The notes beneath the pieces are model-generated. The model saw only the letters and a program-made list of their open reading frames with translations, searched no databases and was not told where the DNA came from. Made by a program: the position numbers and the translations under genes. From Siccirubricoccus phaeus (lineage in GTDB: Bacteria > Pseudomonadota > Alphaproteobacteria > Acetobacterales > Acetobacteraceae), in assembly GCF_008360935.1 (NCBI RefSeq), contig NZ_SRXO01000008.1, forward strand, positions 62,001 to 126,000: a stretch of 64,000 nt of DNA, in the 5' to 3' direction. This document shows positions 39,464-47,774 of this stretch, piece by piece; position 1 is the first letter of the stretch; the number at the start of each line of letters is the position of its first letter.

Positions 39464-41319
39464 GCTACCTCGAGCTTCTCCTGCAGCTCTAGCCACTCGT
39501 CCTCCAGCGGCGAGAGCAGCTTCGTGATTTCCGCCCGTCTTTGCGTCGCCCGCGCGACCAGGTCCGTCTTGTTGTTCGCATAGAGCCGCGGGTCGGCCAG
39601 CGCCGCGTCGATGGTCGCCGCTTCCTGCTGCAGCTTCGCCATCTCTGCCTCGATCCGCTTCGCCTTTTCGCGCAGCGGTGCCAGCGCGGCGCGGTTTTCC
39701 GCGCGTTCCCGCCGCTCGCTCGGCTTCGGCGTTGCGGCTTCGCCGCGCGTCGGGCGGCGGCCGGAGAGCAGCGCGCGGTAGTCTTCCAGATCGCCGTCAT
39801 AGGGCGTCACGCGCCCGTCGCCGACCAGCCAGAGCCGCTCCGCCACCAGCTCCACCAGATGCGGGTCGTGGCTGATCAGCACCACCGCGCCCTTGTACTC
39901 CGCCAGCGCCTTCACCAGCGCGTCGCGGGCGTCGATGTCCAGATGGTTGGTCGGCTCGTCGAGGATGAGGAGCTGCGGCGCTTCCCGCGTGCAGAGCGCC
40001 AGCAGCAGCCGCGCCTTTTCCCCGCCGGAGCAGGCGCTGATCTGCGTCTCCGCCCTGTCCGCATCCAGGCCGAAGCGCGCCAATTGCGCGCGGCATTGCG
40101 CCACGGTGGCGCGCGGCAGCGCCGCCTGCATATGGGTCAGCGGCGTGCCGTTCAGGTCCAGCTCCTCCGCCTGATGCTGGGCGAAATAGCCGATCTTCAG
40201 CTTGGGCGCGCGGTGTTCCTTGCCGGCCATCAGCTTCAGCCGCCCGGCGAACAGCTTTGCGAGCGTGGACTTGCCGTTGCCATTGGCGCCCAGCAGCGCG
40301 ATCCGGTCGTCCTGGTCCAGCCGCAGCTCCAGCCCGCGCAGCACCGGGCGGCCGTCATAGCCCACCACGCCGTCGGAGACGGAGAGCACGGGCGGCGGCA
40401 GCTCGGCGGGTTCCGGGAAGGCGAAGCGCGTCGCCGCATCCTCCACCACTGCCTCGATCACCGGCATGCGCTCCAGCGCCTTGATGCGGGATTGCGCCTG
40501 GCGGGCCTTGCTGGCCTTGGCGCGGAAGCGGTCGATGAAGCTCTGGATATGCGCCCGTTCCGCCGCCTGGCGCTCCGCCGCCGCGGCCAATTGCGCCTGG
40601 CGCTCCGTCCGCACCCGGACGAAATTGGCGAAGCCGCCCGGGTAGAGCGTCAGCTTCGCCCGGTCCAGATGCGCGATGGCGTCCACGCAGCGGTCCAGCA
40701 GGCCGCGGTCATGGCTCACCACGATGGCGGCGCCGGCGAAGCGCTGCAGCCAGCCTTCCAACCAGATGGTGGCCTCGAGGTCGAGATGGTTGGTCGGCTC
40801 GTCCAGCAGCAGCACATCCGGTTCCAGGAACAGCACCCGGGCCAGCGCCACGCGCATGCGCCAGCCGCCGGAGAATTCCCGGCTCGGCCGCGCCTGCGCC
40901 GCCGCGTCGAAGCCGAGGCCGGCCAGGATGGTGGCGGCGCGCGCCGGGGCGCTGTCGGCATGGATGGCGATCAGCCGCTCATGGATTTCGGCCAGGCGGT
41001 GTCCCTCGGGCTCGGCGGCGGCCTCCGCCAGCAGGGCGGCGCGTTCGGTATCGGCGGCCAGCACCGTCTCCAGCAGGCTGTCCTCGCCGCCCGGGGCTTC
41101 CTGCGCCACATGGCCCAGGCGGGCGCGCTGGGCCAGGCGGATCTCCCCGCCATCGGGGCTCAGCTCGCCGGTGATGGCCTTCAGCAGGGTGGATTTGCCG
41201 GCGCCGTTGCGGCCGACCAGCCCCACCTTCCGGCCCGGCTCCACGGTCAGGGCGGCGGCGTCCAGCAGGGTGCGGCCGGCGATGCGCAGCGTCAGGTCGC
41301 GGATGACGAGGGCGGTCAT
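39460..41319 (-). CDS. ABC-F family ATP-binding protein (YheS/Uup-like)
   Basis: 619 residues with two ABC domains in one chain and no membrane segment. Domain 1 has Walker A GRNGAGKST, signature FSGGWRMRVALA and LLLDEPTNHLDLEA; a linker of ~80 residues rich in charged helices follows. Domain 2 has GANGNGKST, CSGGEKARLLLA and LILDEPTNHLDIDA. A coiled-coil tail (about 530-619) resembles the DNA/RNA-binding tail of Uup/YheS. ABC-F proteins act on the ribosome and rescue or modulate translation. The start at 41319 (MTALVIRDL) fits family N-termini. Confidence 0.93.
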   Translation of the reverse strand: MTALVIRDLTLRIAGRTLLDAAALTVEPGRKVGLVGRNGAGKSTLLKAITGELSPDGGEIRLAQRARLGHVAQEAPGGEDSLLETVLAADTERAALLAEAAAEPEGHRLAEIHERLIAIHADSAPARAATILAGLGFDAAAQARPSREFSGGWRMRVALARVLFLEPDVLLLDEPTNHLDLEATIWLEGWLQRFAGAAIVVSHDRGLLDRCVDAIAHLDRAKLTLYPGGFANFVRVRTERQAQLAAAAERQAAERAHIQSFIDRFRAKASKARQAQSRIKALERMPVIEAVVEDAATRFAFPEPAELPPPVLSVSDGVVGYDGRPVLRGLELRLDQDDRIALLGANGNGKSTLAKLFAGRLKLMAGKEHRAPKLKIGYFAQHQAEELDLNGTPLTHMQAALPRATVAQCRAQLARFGLDADRAETQISACSGGEKARLLLALCTREAPQLLILDEPTNHLDIDARDALVKALAEYKGAVVLISHDPHLVELVAERLWLVGDGRVTPYDGDLEDYRALLSGRRPTRGEAATPKPSERRERAENRAALAPLREKAKRIEAEMAKLQQEAATIDAALADPRLYANNKTDLVARATQRRAEITKLLSPLEDEWLELQEKLEVA

Positions 41320-41704
41320 GTGCGGTGTTCTAGCGAGCCAGGCCGCCCCGACGAAAGGGCTGGCGGAAAATTGCGGGCAGGGAACAGAATCGCCGCATGC
41401 GGCCCAAGGCTCTCGGCACCGAAGCGGCCTGGCACGCACTGTTGCCCGCTCCGCGACGGTTCCGTCCGGCGGCCCGGCGCGGTCGGCATCCTCTTCGCCC
41501 CGCGCTGGTGGCCCCCCTGCGGCTTGTCTTCCGGGCCGGATCGGCCAGGCTGCTCCCCCGCCCGGCGGCCAGCTCTCCCGGCCGGGCGGGTGAGGGCCGC
41601 GCCGCGGCGCGAATGATCCGGCCGGCGGCCGTCACGGGGCTTGCCTCCCCCGCCGCACTCACCTATCCGGCGCCCACCAGCCGATTCTGCAAAGGACCGC
41701 CGCC
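41320..41704. other. Gene-free divergent region between the ABC-F gene and ndk
   Basis: These 385 bp are GC-rich and carry no convincing frame or conserved hairpin. Only the ndk ribosome-binding neighbourhood (gcaaaggaccgccgcc) is recognisable at its right end. Confidence 0.4.
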
Positions 41705-42127
41705 ATGGCCGTGGAACGCACTCTCTCCATCCTGAAGCCGGATGCCACCCGCCGGAACCTGACCGGCAGGATCAACGCGAAATTCGAGGAAGCCGGGCTG
41801 CGGATCATCGCCCAGAAGCGGCTCCAGCTCTCCGAGGCGCAAGCGGGGGCCTTCTATGCCGTGCACAAGGAACGGCCCTTCTACAAGGATCTGGTGGCCT
41901 TCATGACCTCCGGCCCGGTGGTGGTGCAGGTGCTGGAGGGCGATGACGCGGTGGCGAAGAACCGCGAAATCATGGGCGCCACCAACCCGGCCAATGCGGC
42001 GCCGGGGACGATCCGCAAGGAATTCGCCGAAAGCATCGAGGCGAACAGCGTCCATGGCAGCGACAGCGCGGAGAATGCGGCAACGGAGATCGCGTTCTTC
42101 TTCGCCGGGACCGAGATCGTCGGCTGA
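41705..42127 (+). CDS. ndk: Nucleoside diphosphate kinase
   Basis: 140 residues, full length. It transfers the gamma-phosphate between nucleoside triphosphates and diphosphates through a phosphohistidine. The catalytic histidine lies in NSVHGSDS (about residue 117). Other conserved segments are [11 protein letters not shown] at the N-terminus, [14 protein letters not shown] and [15 protein letters not shown]. Cytoplasmic housekeeping enzyme. It is convergent with the M19 dipeptidase gene; a hairpin (aaggggccggaaggcccttt) lies between. Confidence 0.97.
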   Translation: MAVERTLSILKPDATRRNLTGRINAKFEEAGLRIIAQKRLQLSEAQAGAFYAVHKERPFYKDLVAFMTSGPVVVQVLEGDDAVAKNREIMGATNPANAAPGTIRKEFAESIEANSVHGSDSAENAATEIAFFFAGTEIVG

Positions 42128-42212
42128 GGCTCGCGGGGGGCGTCGCGGCAGTCCCGTGGCCCCTCCCCAAACGCCCGTCGCAAGGGGCCGGAAGGCCCTT
42201 TGGACCCGAAGC

Positions 42213-43550
42213 TTATGCCGGCAACACCTCGCCCAGAACCCGGGCGTAATTGCCGCCCAGGACGCCGGCGGCTTCCTCCGCGCTGAAGCCCACTTCCAGC
42301 AGCGCGGCGGCCAGGGTAGGGGTCTCGCGGTAATCGCCGAAACAGGGCGGGGAGAGCAGCCCCAGCATGTCGGTGCCGATGCCGACATGCGCCGCCCCTA
42401 CCACATCGGCTGTCCGGGCCATTCCTTCCGCATAGGCGCGCAGCGTCGGGAAAATCGGGCTGGGCGGCCAGATGCCGATGACGCCACCCGTGCCCGAGAC
42501 CAGCCGCGCATGGTCCCGGGTGATCTGGCGGGAGCGGGGGCCGGGCCGGCTGGTCAGCGAGGTGTGGGACAGCACCACCGGCCTCGCCGCCACCTCCACC
42601 GCCCGCTTGGCGGCCAGGAAACTGGCATGCGCCACATCCACCACCACCCCCAGCCGGTTGCATTCCCGCACCACGGCAGCGCCGAATTCCGTCAGCCCGT
42701 CATGCTCCGGCGGCTCGGTCTGGATGTCGCCCAGCTCGTTCACCCGGTAGTGCAGCAATTGCAGGTGGCGCAGCCCATGGGTGGCGAAGGCGCGCTCCAG
42801 CCCCGCCAGCCGCCCTTCCAGGAAGTCGGCGCCCTCGGCCGCTACCACCACGGCCGGACCGGCACCGGGGGAAAGGGCGGCGGCAAGGCCCGGCCGGTCC
42901 TTCACCACGGCCAGCCCCTGTGCCGCCACCAGCCCGTGGAGCCGGGCGAAGGCCGCCTCGGCATGCGCCGCCAGCTCACCCGGCGCCGGCGGGCGGAAGG
43001 CGGCGATGCGGTTGTCCGGCGTCAAGCGCGTCACCGGCGTATCCGCCACCATGGCCAGCGCCACCAGGCGCATCCGGCCTTCCCGCATCGGCGCCGCCAG
43101 TGGCTCCACCGGCTGCGGGCGGGCGCGGCCGAGGATCACCCGCCCGGCATGGCTGTGGAGATCCGCCGGGGCGGCGCGGGCCAGCAGCGCCTCCACCGCC
43201 GGGCCGGGCGGCGCGGCGGCGGGGGCGGCGCAGCCGGGCAGGGCGGCCACGCAGGCCAGCGGCAGCGCGGCGCCGAGCAGGGAGCGCCGGCGCAGCCAGG
43301 GCCCCGGCGCTTCCGCCAGCCCCAGCAATTCCGCCTGCGCCAGCAGGCCCCGCCAGGGCGCAGCTGCGCGCCACAGCCCGCGGAACCGCAGCCGACCGAC
43401 GGGCGGGGCCAGCGGCGTGGTGCATTCCACCAGCACCGTGCGCGCCGGGTCCGGCCGGCAGCAGGCGCAGCAGGCGGCATCTTCCGTCAGCAGCAGCCGA
43501 TGCGTATCGAGGGGCACCGCCCAGCCGGTGGCGTCCTGGACCTTCTCCAT
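42213..43550 (-). CDS. Peptidase M19 (membrane dipeptidase family) with cysteine-rich N-terminal extension
   Basis: 445 residues. The C-terminal ~330 residues are a renal-dipeptidase-like TIM barrel: DLHSHAG metal motif, VVAAEGADFLEG with the bridging glutamate, VVLSHTSLTSRPGPRS with a metal histidine, and VGIGTDMLGL. The N-terminal ~85 residues are unusual, with CCACC at 27-31 and a further cysteine at 43, and they precede what looks like an internal export/lipoprotein signal (WLRRRSLLGAALPLACVAALPGC, 85-107). The start at 43550 has a perfect ggagg 8 nt upstream, so the extension appears to be translated. An internal start before the signal cannot be excluded. Confidence 0.82.
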   Translation of the reverse strand: MEKVQDATGWAVPLDTHRLLLTEDAACCACCRPDPARTVLVECTTPLAPPVGRLRFRGLWRAAAPWRGLLAQAELLGLAEAPGPWLRRRSLLGAALPLACVAALPGCAAPAAAPPGPAVEALLARAAPADLHSHAGRVILGRARPQPVEPLAAPMREGRMRLVALAMVADTPVTRLTPDNRIAAFRPPAPGELAAHAEAAFARLHGLVAAQGLAVVKDRPGLAAALSPGAGPAVVVAAEGADFLEGRLAGLERAFATHGLRHLQLLHYRVNELGDIQTEPPEHDGLTEFGAAVVRECNRLGVVVDVAHASFLAAKRAVEVAARPVVLSHTSLTSRPGPRSRQITRDHARLVSGTGGVIGIWPPSPIFPTLRAYAEGMARTADVVGAAHVGIGTDMLGLLSPPCFGDYRETPTLAAALLEVGFSAEEAAGVLGGNYARVLGEVLPA

Positions 43551-43683
43551 GCTGCATCCTCCGCCCGGCGGAGGGAGCCTGCAGCGCCCTGGCGGGAAGC
43601 GCAATGATCCGGGCCGGCGGTCTTGCGCGCGGCTTGGCCCGCATGGTGGGGGCGGCGCCCCTGGGCGCCGCCATCGCCCTGCA

Positions 43684-44523
43684 TCACGGGCGCCGGGGCC
43701 CGAAGGTCTCCCGCATGCTGCGCCGGTACTCCTCCTCCGAGGTGCTCCAGCGCAGCCTGGCGAGAAGCTTCGTATCCGCGCCGGCCGGAAAGCGGAGGCG
43801 GAGGCCTTCCTCCGTGGCGGCCGCATGCACCGCCTCGGCCACTTCCGCCTCCGTGCAGAACGCCGTCGGGTAATCGGCGAAGCGGGCGAAGCAGGCCTGC
43901 GCGAAAGCCCCGTACTCAGCGGGGATCAGCCCCTGCATCCGGACGCTGCCATTGGCGCCGAAATTGGTGCTGGGCGCATAGCCGGGCTCGACGAGGCGCG
44001 CCTTGATGTTGAACCCCTCCAGCTCGTAGGCGAGCGATTCCGTGAAGCCCTCCACGGCGCATTTGCTGGCGGCGTAGATGGCGACGAGCGGCATCACCCC
44101 CAACGTGACGCTGGAGGTGACGTTCACGATGACGCCGTGGCCCTGCCGGCGCATCCGGGGGATGATGGCGCGGCAGGCGGCGATGACGCCGAAAGTATTG
44201 GTCTCGAAGATCTCGCGCACCGTGCTGTCCGGCGTGGCCTCGACGATGGAGCCGAGGCCGATCCCGGCATTGTTCACCCACACATCGATGCCGCCGAAGG
44301 CCGCCACGGCAGCCTTGATCGCCGCGGCGATGCTCTGTCCGTCGGTGACGTCGAGCGGCAGCACAAGGAGGCGCTCCGGCGCCTCGCCGAACAGCGACGG
44401 GTCCGGCCGCCGCATGGTGGCGACGACGTTCCAGCCACGCTCGAGAAAAAGCGCCGCGGTCGCCTTGCCGTAGCCCGAGGAGGTGCCGGTGATGAGGATC
44501 GTCCTTGGCATGCGGGTCTCCAT
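43684..44523 (-). CDS. Short-chain dehydrogenase/reductase (SDR) family oxidoreductase
   Basis: 279 residues, classical SDR. The cofactor motif TGTSSGYG is near residue 12, then NNAG (VWVNNAGIGLGS), the catalytic serine in NVTSSVTLG, and YAASK with catalytic tyrosine and lysine. It resembles retinol/steroid-type dehydrogenases (SDR, classical subgroup with long C-terminus). The substrate is unknown. It is divergent from an AraC-type regulator, which probably controls it. The start may be at 44523 or at the internal Met at 44511. Confidence 0.9.
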   Translation of the reverse strand: METRMPRTILITGTSSGYGKATAALFLERGWNVVATMRRPDPSLFGEAPERLLVLPLDVTDGQSIAAAIKAAVAAFGGIDVWVNNAGIGLGSIVEATPDSTVREIFETNTFGVIAACRAIIPRMRRQGHGVIVNVTSSVTLGVMPLVAIYAASKCAVEGFTESLAYELEGFNIKARLVEPGYAPSTNFGANGSVRMQGLIPAEYGAFAQACFARFADYPTAFCTEAEVAEAVHAAATEEGLRLRFPAGADTKLLARLRWSTSEEEYRRSMRETFGPRRP

Positions 44524-44605
44524 CCTTGCGAATGGGCCGACCCTAGCCGCCCTGGGCAGGATGCTACATAATCATTACCCCTTATTGAGTTATGGATCGT
44601 CCAGG

Positions 44606-45520
44606 ATGGATCCGCTCAGCGACGTCATCGCCCTGCTCCGCCCCAGCACGGCGGTCGCCAAGCCCATCACCGGCCGCGGCCGATGGGGGGTCCGCTACGC
44701 CGCTCATGCGGCGCCGGGCTTCACGATCATCCTGCGGGGCGCGTGCTGGATCGCTTTCGAGGGCGAGGCGCCGCGGCAATTCCAGAAGGGGGATTTCCTG
44801 CTTCTGCCCACGACGCCGGCCTTCTCGCTCGCCAGCCATCCGGGGGTCGCGTGCGAGCCGCGGGCGCCGGTGAACGCGCCGGTGCGCCATGGCGAGCAGG
44901 AAGGGGAGCCGGATTTCATCTCCCTGGGCGGGAGCTTCCAGCTGGAGCCGGCGAACGCGCCGCTGCTGCGCGCTTTGCTGCCGGGCTGCATCCATATCCC
45001 CGCCGCCGAGGGGCGGGCGGGACGGCTGGGCCGCCTCATCGGGCTGCTGATGGAGGAATGCGCCTCCGAGGCGCCGGGCAAGGACATGATCCTGCAGCGC
45101 CTGCTCGAAATCCTGCTGGTGGAGGCGCTGCGATGGCGGGGGCCCGATCCGGGCGCCGTTGCGGCCGGCCTGCTCGACGGCATGCGCGACCCGGCCCTGG
45201 CGCGGGCGCTGCGGGCGATGCATGCCGATGTCCGGGCGGGCTGGACGGTCGCGGCGCTGGCCAGGGTGGCGGGCATGTCCCGGTCGGCCTTCGCGGCGCG
45301 CTTCGGCGAGGCGCTCGGCTGCGGGCCGATCGAGTACCTGGGGCGCTGGCGCATGGCGCTGGCGAAGGATGCGCTCATCCGGGGGGAGAAGACGCTGGAG
45401 CGGATCGCAGCGGAGATCGGGTATGAATCCGCGAGCGCCTTCAGCACGGCATTCCGCAAGCGCCTGGGCTGCCCGCCTGGGCAGTTTGCACGCGCCGGCC
45501 GCGCCGCAGCTTCTCCCTAG
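44606..45520 (+). CDS. AraC-family transcriptional regulator (cupin_6-type sensor)
   Basis: 304 residues. An N-terminal cupin sensor of the AraC cupin_6 type (GFTIILRGACWIAFEGEAPRQFQKGDFLLLPTTPAFSLAS) is followed by a C-terminal double helix-turn-helix (WTVAALARVAGMSRSAFAARFGEALGCGPIEYLGRWRMALAKDAL ... IAAEIGYESASAFSTAFRKRLGCPPGQF). It probably regulates the divergent SDR gene 82 bp away; that intergenic region is AT-rich (cataatcattaccccttattgagttatgg) and likely holds both promoters. The TAG stop coincides with the first bases of a dispersed repeat. Confidence 0.9.
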   Translation: MDPLSDVIALLRPSTAVAKPITGRGRWGVRYAAHAAPGFTIILRGACWIAFEGEAPRQFQKGDFLLLPTTPAFSLASHPGVACEPRAPVNAPVRHGEQEGEPDFISLGGSFQLEPANAPLLRALLPGCIHIPAAEGRAGRLGRLIGLLMEECASEAPGKDMILQRLLEILLVEALRWRGPDPGAVAAGLLDGMRDPALARALRAMHADVRAGWTVAALARVAGMSRSAFAARFGEALGCGPIEYLGRWRMALAKDALIRGEKTLERIAAEIGYESASAFSTAFRKRLGCPPGQFARAGRAAASP

Positions 45521-45800
45521 AGCGTGATCGGTTGAGGTCGAATCGACCGAAACGGTGGATCACGCGACCGAACAAAGAGCTAGAGCGGGGCGGGTGAGCG
45601 CAGCTCAACCGATCCCGCTCTAGTGTCCTGCCTGCGAAGTTCGCTGGATTTCAGCGGACTACGTCGACAAGCAGGTCATTGGAGCGCGCTCGGTTGAGGT
45701 TGAAGCAACCGAAACCGCGACTCACGCGACCGGACAGGGGGCTGGAGCGAGGCGCGTGAGCAAAGGCGAGGGCATCACGCTCCAGCGCCCAGGGCCAGAG
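45518..45800. repeat. Composite of dispersed palindromic repeats (families A and B)
   Basis: It begins on the AraC stop codon: tagagcgtgatcggttgagg ... gatcccgctctag (45518-45623). A shortened family B element (45621-45681, tagtgtcctg ... gacaagcaggtcatt) follows, then a third module with gcgctcggttgaggttgaag and ggctggagcgaggcgcgtga up to ~45785. The tagagcgtgatcggttgagg module recurs at 52068. Confidence 0.8.
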
Positions 45801-45809
45801 TTGGAGGGC

Positions 45810-46086
45810 GGAGATTGGCCTGGTTGCGTGGAACCGCACTGGCGCGCTGGGTCGGCCGGCGGCGTCGCGCACAGGCCGATGGTGCGATAGGGCGAAGCGA
45901 AACCGCACCCGCCTGCCGCCTCGGCAGATGGCGGCACGCCGGATGAAATGGTGCGGTTGAGCAGAGCGAAATCGCACCGGCGCGATGGGTTGGTGGGCGG
46001 CATCGCGCAAAAGAAAATGGTGCGGTTGAGCGGAGCGAAATTGCGCCAGCGCGATGGGTTGGCGGGCGGCATCGTGCCAAATGGAG
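45810..46086. repeat. 69-bp tandem repeat, four units, abutting the tRNA-Leu 3' end
   Basis: Units begin at 45810, 45879, 45948 and 46017, giving a strict 69-bp period. Most units start atggtgcgg, which resembles the tRNA-Leu 3' end (TGGTGCGGGTGG on this strand) that follows directly at 46087. Each unit can form two hairpins (ggtgcggtt...aatcgcacc and gcgcgatg...catcgcgc). Since 69 is divisible by three, long spurious frames with 23-residue periodicity arise here. Confidence 0.85.
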
Positions 46087-46172
46087 TGGTGCGGGTGGTC
46101 GGACTCGAACCGACACTCTGTCGCCAGAAACGGATTTTGAGTCCGTCGCGTCTACCATTCCGCCACACCCGC
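46087..46172 (-). tRNA. tRNA-Leu (anticodon CAA)
   Basis: Read on the minus strand it starts GCGGGTGTGGCGGAATGG, has an anticodon stem-loop ACGGA-CTCAAAA-TCCGT with anticodon CAA, a long variable arm (TTCTGGCGACAGAGTGT region), the T-loop GGTTCGAGTCC and an acceptor end CCACCCGC-A-CCA. The CCA is encoded. Class II tRNA length (~86 nt) fits leucine. Confidence 0.93.
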
Positions 46173-46221
46173 GCACCCCCCAGCTAGCACGGCAAAGGCG
46201 GGATGCGAAGCGCCGGGGCCG

Positions 46222-47628
46222 CTACCAGCGCGGGTCGATCGGCGGCCGTGGCCCGTCCCCGCTTTCGATTACCTCGCCGGCGGCGAGGATCAGATCCTCC
46301 CGGAACCTGGCCCCCATCACCTGCACGCCGAGCGGCAACCCGTTCGCTTCCCCCACCGGCACCGCCAGCACCGGCAGGCCGAGCACCGGCAGCCCCACCT
46401 GGGTATGCGCTGCCGCCAGCACCCGCCGCATCCCCTCCACCCCCTGCATGTCGAGATCGACCGGCAGCGCCTGCTCCCCGCCGCCGGGCAGGACGACGAT
46501 GGGGTAATCCTGCAGGAACATGGTCCAGCGGCTCAGCATGGCGTCGCGCTCGGCGATGGCGGCGCGGTACTCGTCGTAGCCCGCCATCGGGTGCAGCTTC
46601 ACCCAGCTCTCCACCGAGACGCGGATGCCGGCATCGCCCTTCTCGGCAATGGCCTCCGCCAGCCCGCCGAACACGTCCCGCACGCCGATGGCATGCCAGA
46701 GCCGGGTCAGCGCCGCGAAGCCCGGATGCTGCGGTTCCTCCACCGCATAGCCGGCTTCTTCCAGCAGCTTCCCGGCGCGGCGCACCGCGTCCTGCAGCGC
46801 GGGCTCGGTCGGCGCGCCATCCGGGGCGGGGACCAGGGCGACCTTGATCGGCCGCGGCGGCGGCGGGCCTTCCAGCGGCGCCGGGACATAGCGGTTGTCC
46901 CGGTAATCCGGCGCCGAAAGCGGTGCGAGGGCGAGGCGTGCATCCCGCACGCTGCGGGTCAGCGGGCCGTTCATCGCCATCATCTGCGCCGAGAAGCTGC
47001 GGCCAAGCGGCGCCGAGGGATTCATCGCCGGCACCCGGCCGAGGCTCGGCCGCAGCCCGACCACGCCGTTGCAGAAGGCCGGCCAGCGGATGGAGCCGGC
47101 GATGTCATTGCCCATCGCGATGGCGCCGAGGCCCGCCGCCGCCGCCGCGCCGGCGCCGCCCGAGGAGCCGCCCGGCGTCCGCCCCTTATCCCAGGGGTTG
47201 TAGGTGGGGCCGTGCAGGTCATTCGCGGTGAAGAGCCGCATGGAGAAGGCCGGCGTGTTGGTCCGGCCGATGATGATGGCGCCGGCCTTGCGGAGGTTGG
47301 CGACGACCGGCCCGTCCTCCTGGGCGATCGCGTCCTTCAGGGCGACGACGCCATTGGTGGTCGGTAGGCCCTTCTGGTCCACATTCACCTTGGTGGTCAC
47401 CGGCACGCCATGCAGCGGGCCAAGCGCCTCGCCCCGCGCGCGCGCCGCATCCGCCGCCGCGGCGGCGGCCAGCGCTTCCTCGCCCAGCACCTGCACCACC
47501 GCGTTCAGCTTCGGGTTCACCGCCGCCAGCCGGGCGAGGGCGGATTGCACCGCCTCCTTCGCCGAGAGCTGGCCGATCCGGATCAGGCGGGCGGTCTCGG
47601 TGGCGTCCAGGGTCCAGGCTTCGGGCAT
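46222..47628 (-). CDS. Amidase signature-family enzyme
   Basis: 468 residues, start at 47628 (MPEAWTLD). The Ser-Ser-Lys triad is visible: lysine K80 in GVPVTTKVNV, serine S155 in GGSSGGAGAAAAAGLGAIAMGNDIAGSIR and the nucleophile serine S179 in that same segment. The family hydrolyses amides; it includes GatA, indoleacetamide hydrolase and many catabolic amidases. No gatB/gatC neighbours are present, so it is a catabolic amidase rather than GatA. It is divergent from an LLM monooxygenase. Confidence 0.92.
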   Translation of the reverse strand: MPEAWTLDATETARLIRIGQLSAKEAVQSALARLAAVNPKLNAVVQVLGEEALAAAAAADAARARGEALGPLHGVPVTTKVNVDQKGLPTTNGVVALKDAIAQEDGPVVANLRKAGAIIIGRTNTPAFSMRLFTANDLHGPTYNPWDKGRTPGGSSGGAGAAAAAGLGAIAMGNDIAGSIRWPAFCNGVVGLRPSLGRVPAMNPSAPLGRSFSAQMMAMNGPLTRSVRDARLALAPLSAPDYRDNRYVPAPLEGPPPPRPIKVALVPAPDGAPTEPALQDAVRRAGKLLEEAGYAVEEPQHPGFAALTRLWHAIGVRDVFGGLAEAIAEKGDAGIRVSVESWVKLHPMAGYDEYRAAIAERDAMLSRWTMFLQDYPIVVLPGGGEQALPVDLDMQGVEGMRRVLAAAHTQVGLPVLGLPVLAVPVGEANGLPLGVQVMGARFREDLILAAGEVIESGDGPRPPIDPRW

Positions 47629-47774
47629 GCGGCGGGTCTTTCGGTAGGAAAGGCGCAGAATGCGGCCAAGGCGGAGCCCCGGCAACCGGCACCGGGCCCG
47701 GCCACGCCCCGTCCGGCGATGGCTTGAACCCCGGCGCGGCGGGGACATCTTTGCCCAAAGCGGAGAATTCCCCG

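Noticed and set aside
39541-41616. 691-residue plus-strand frame
   Set aside because: Antisense to the ABC-F gene, with no recognisable domain.
45810-46187. Frames with 23-residue repeats on both strands near tRNA-Leu
   Set aside because: They follow from the 69-bp tandem repeat and run into the tRNA gene.
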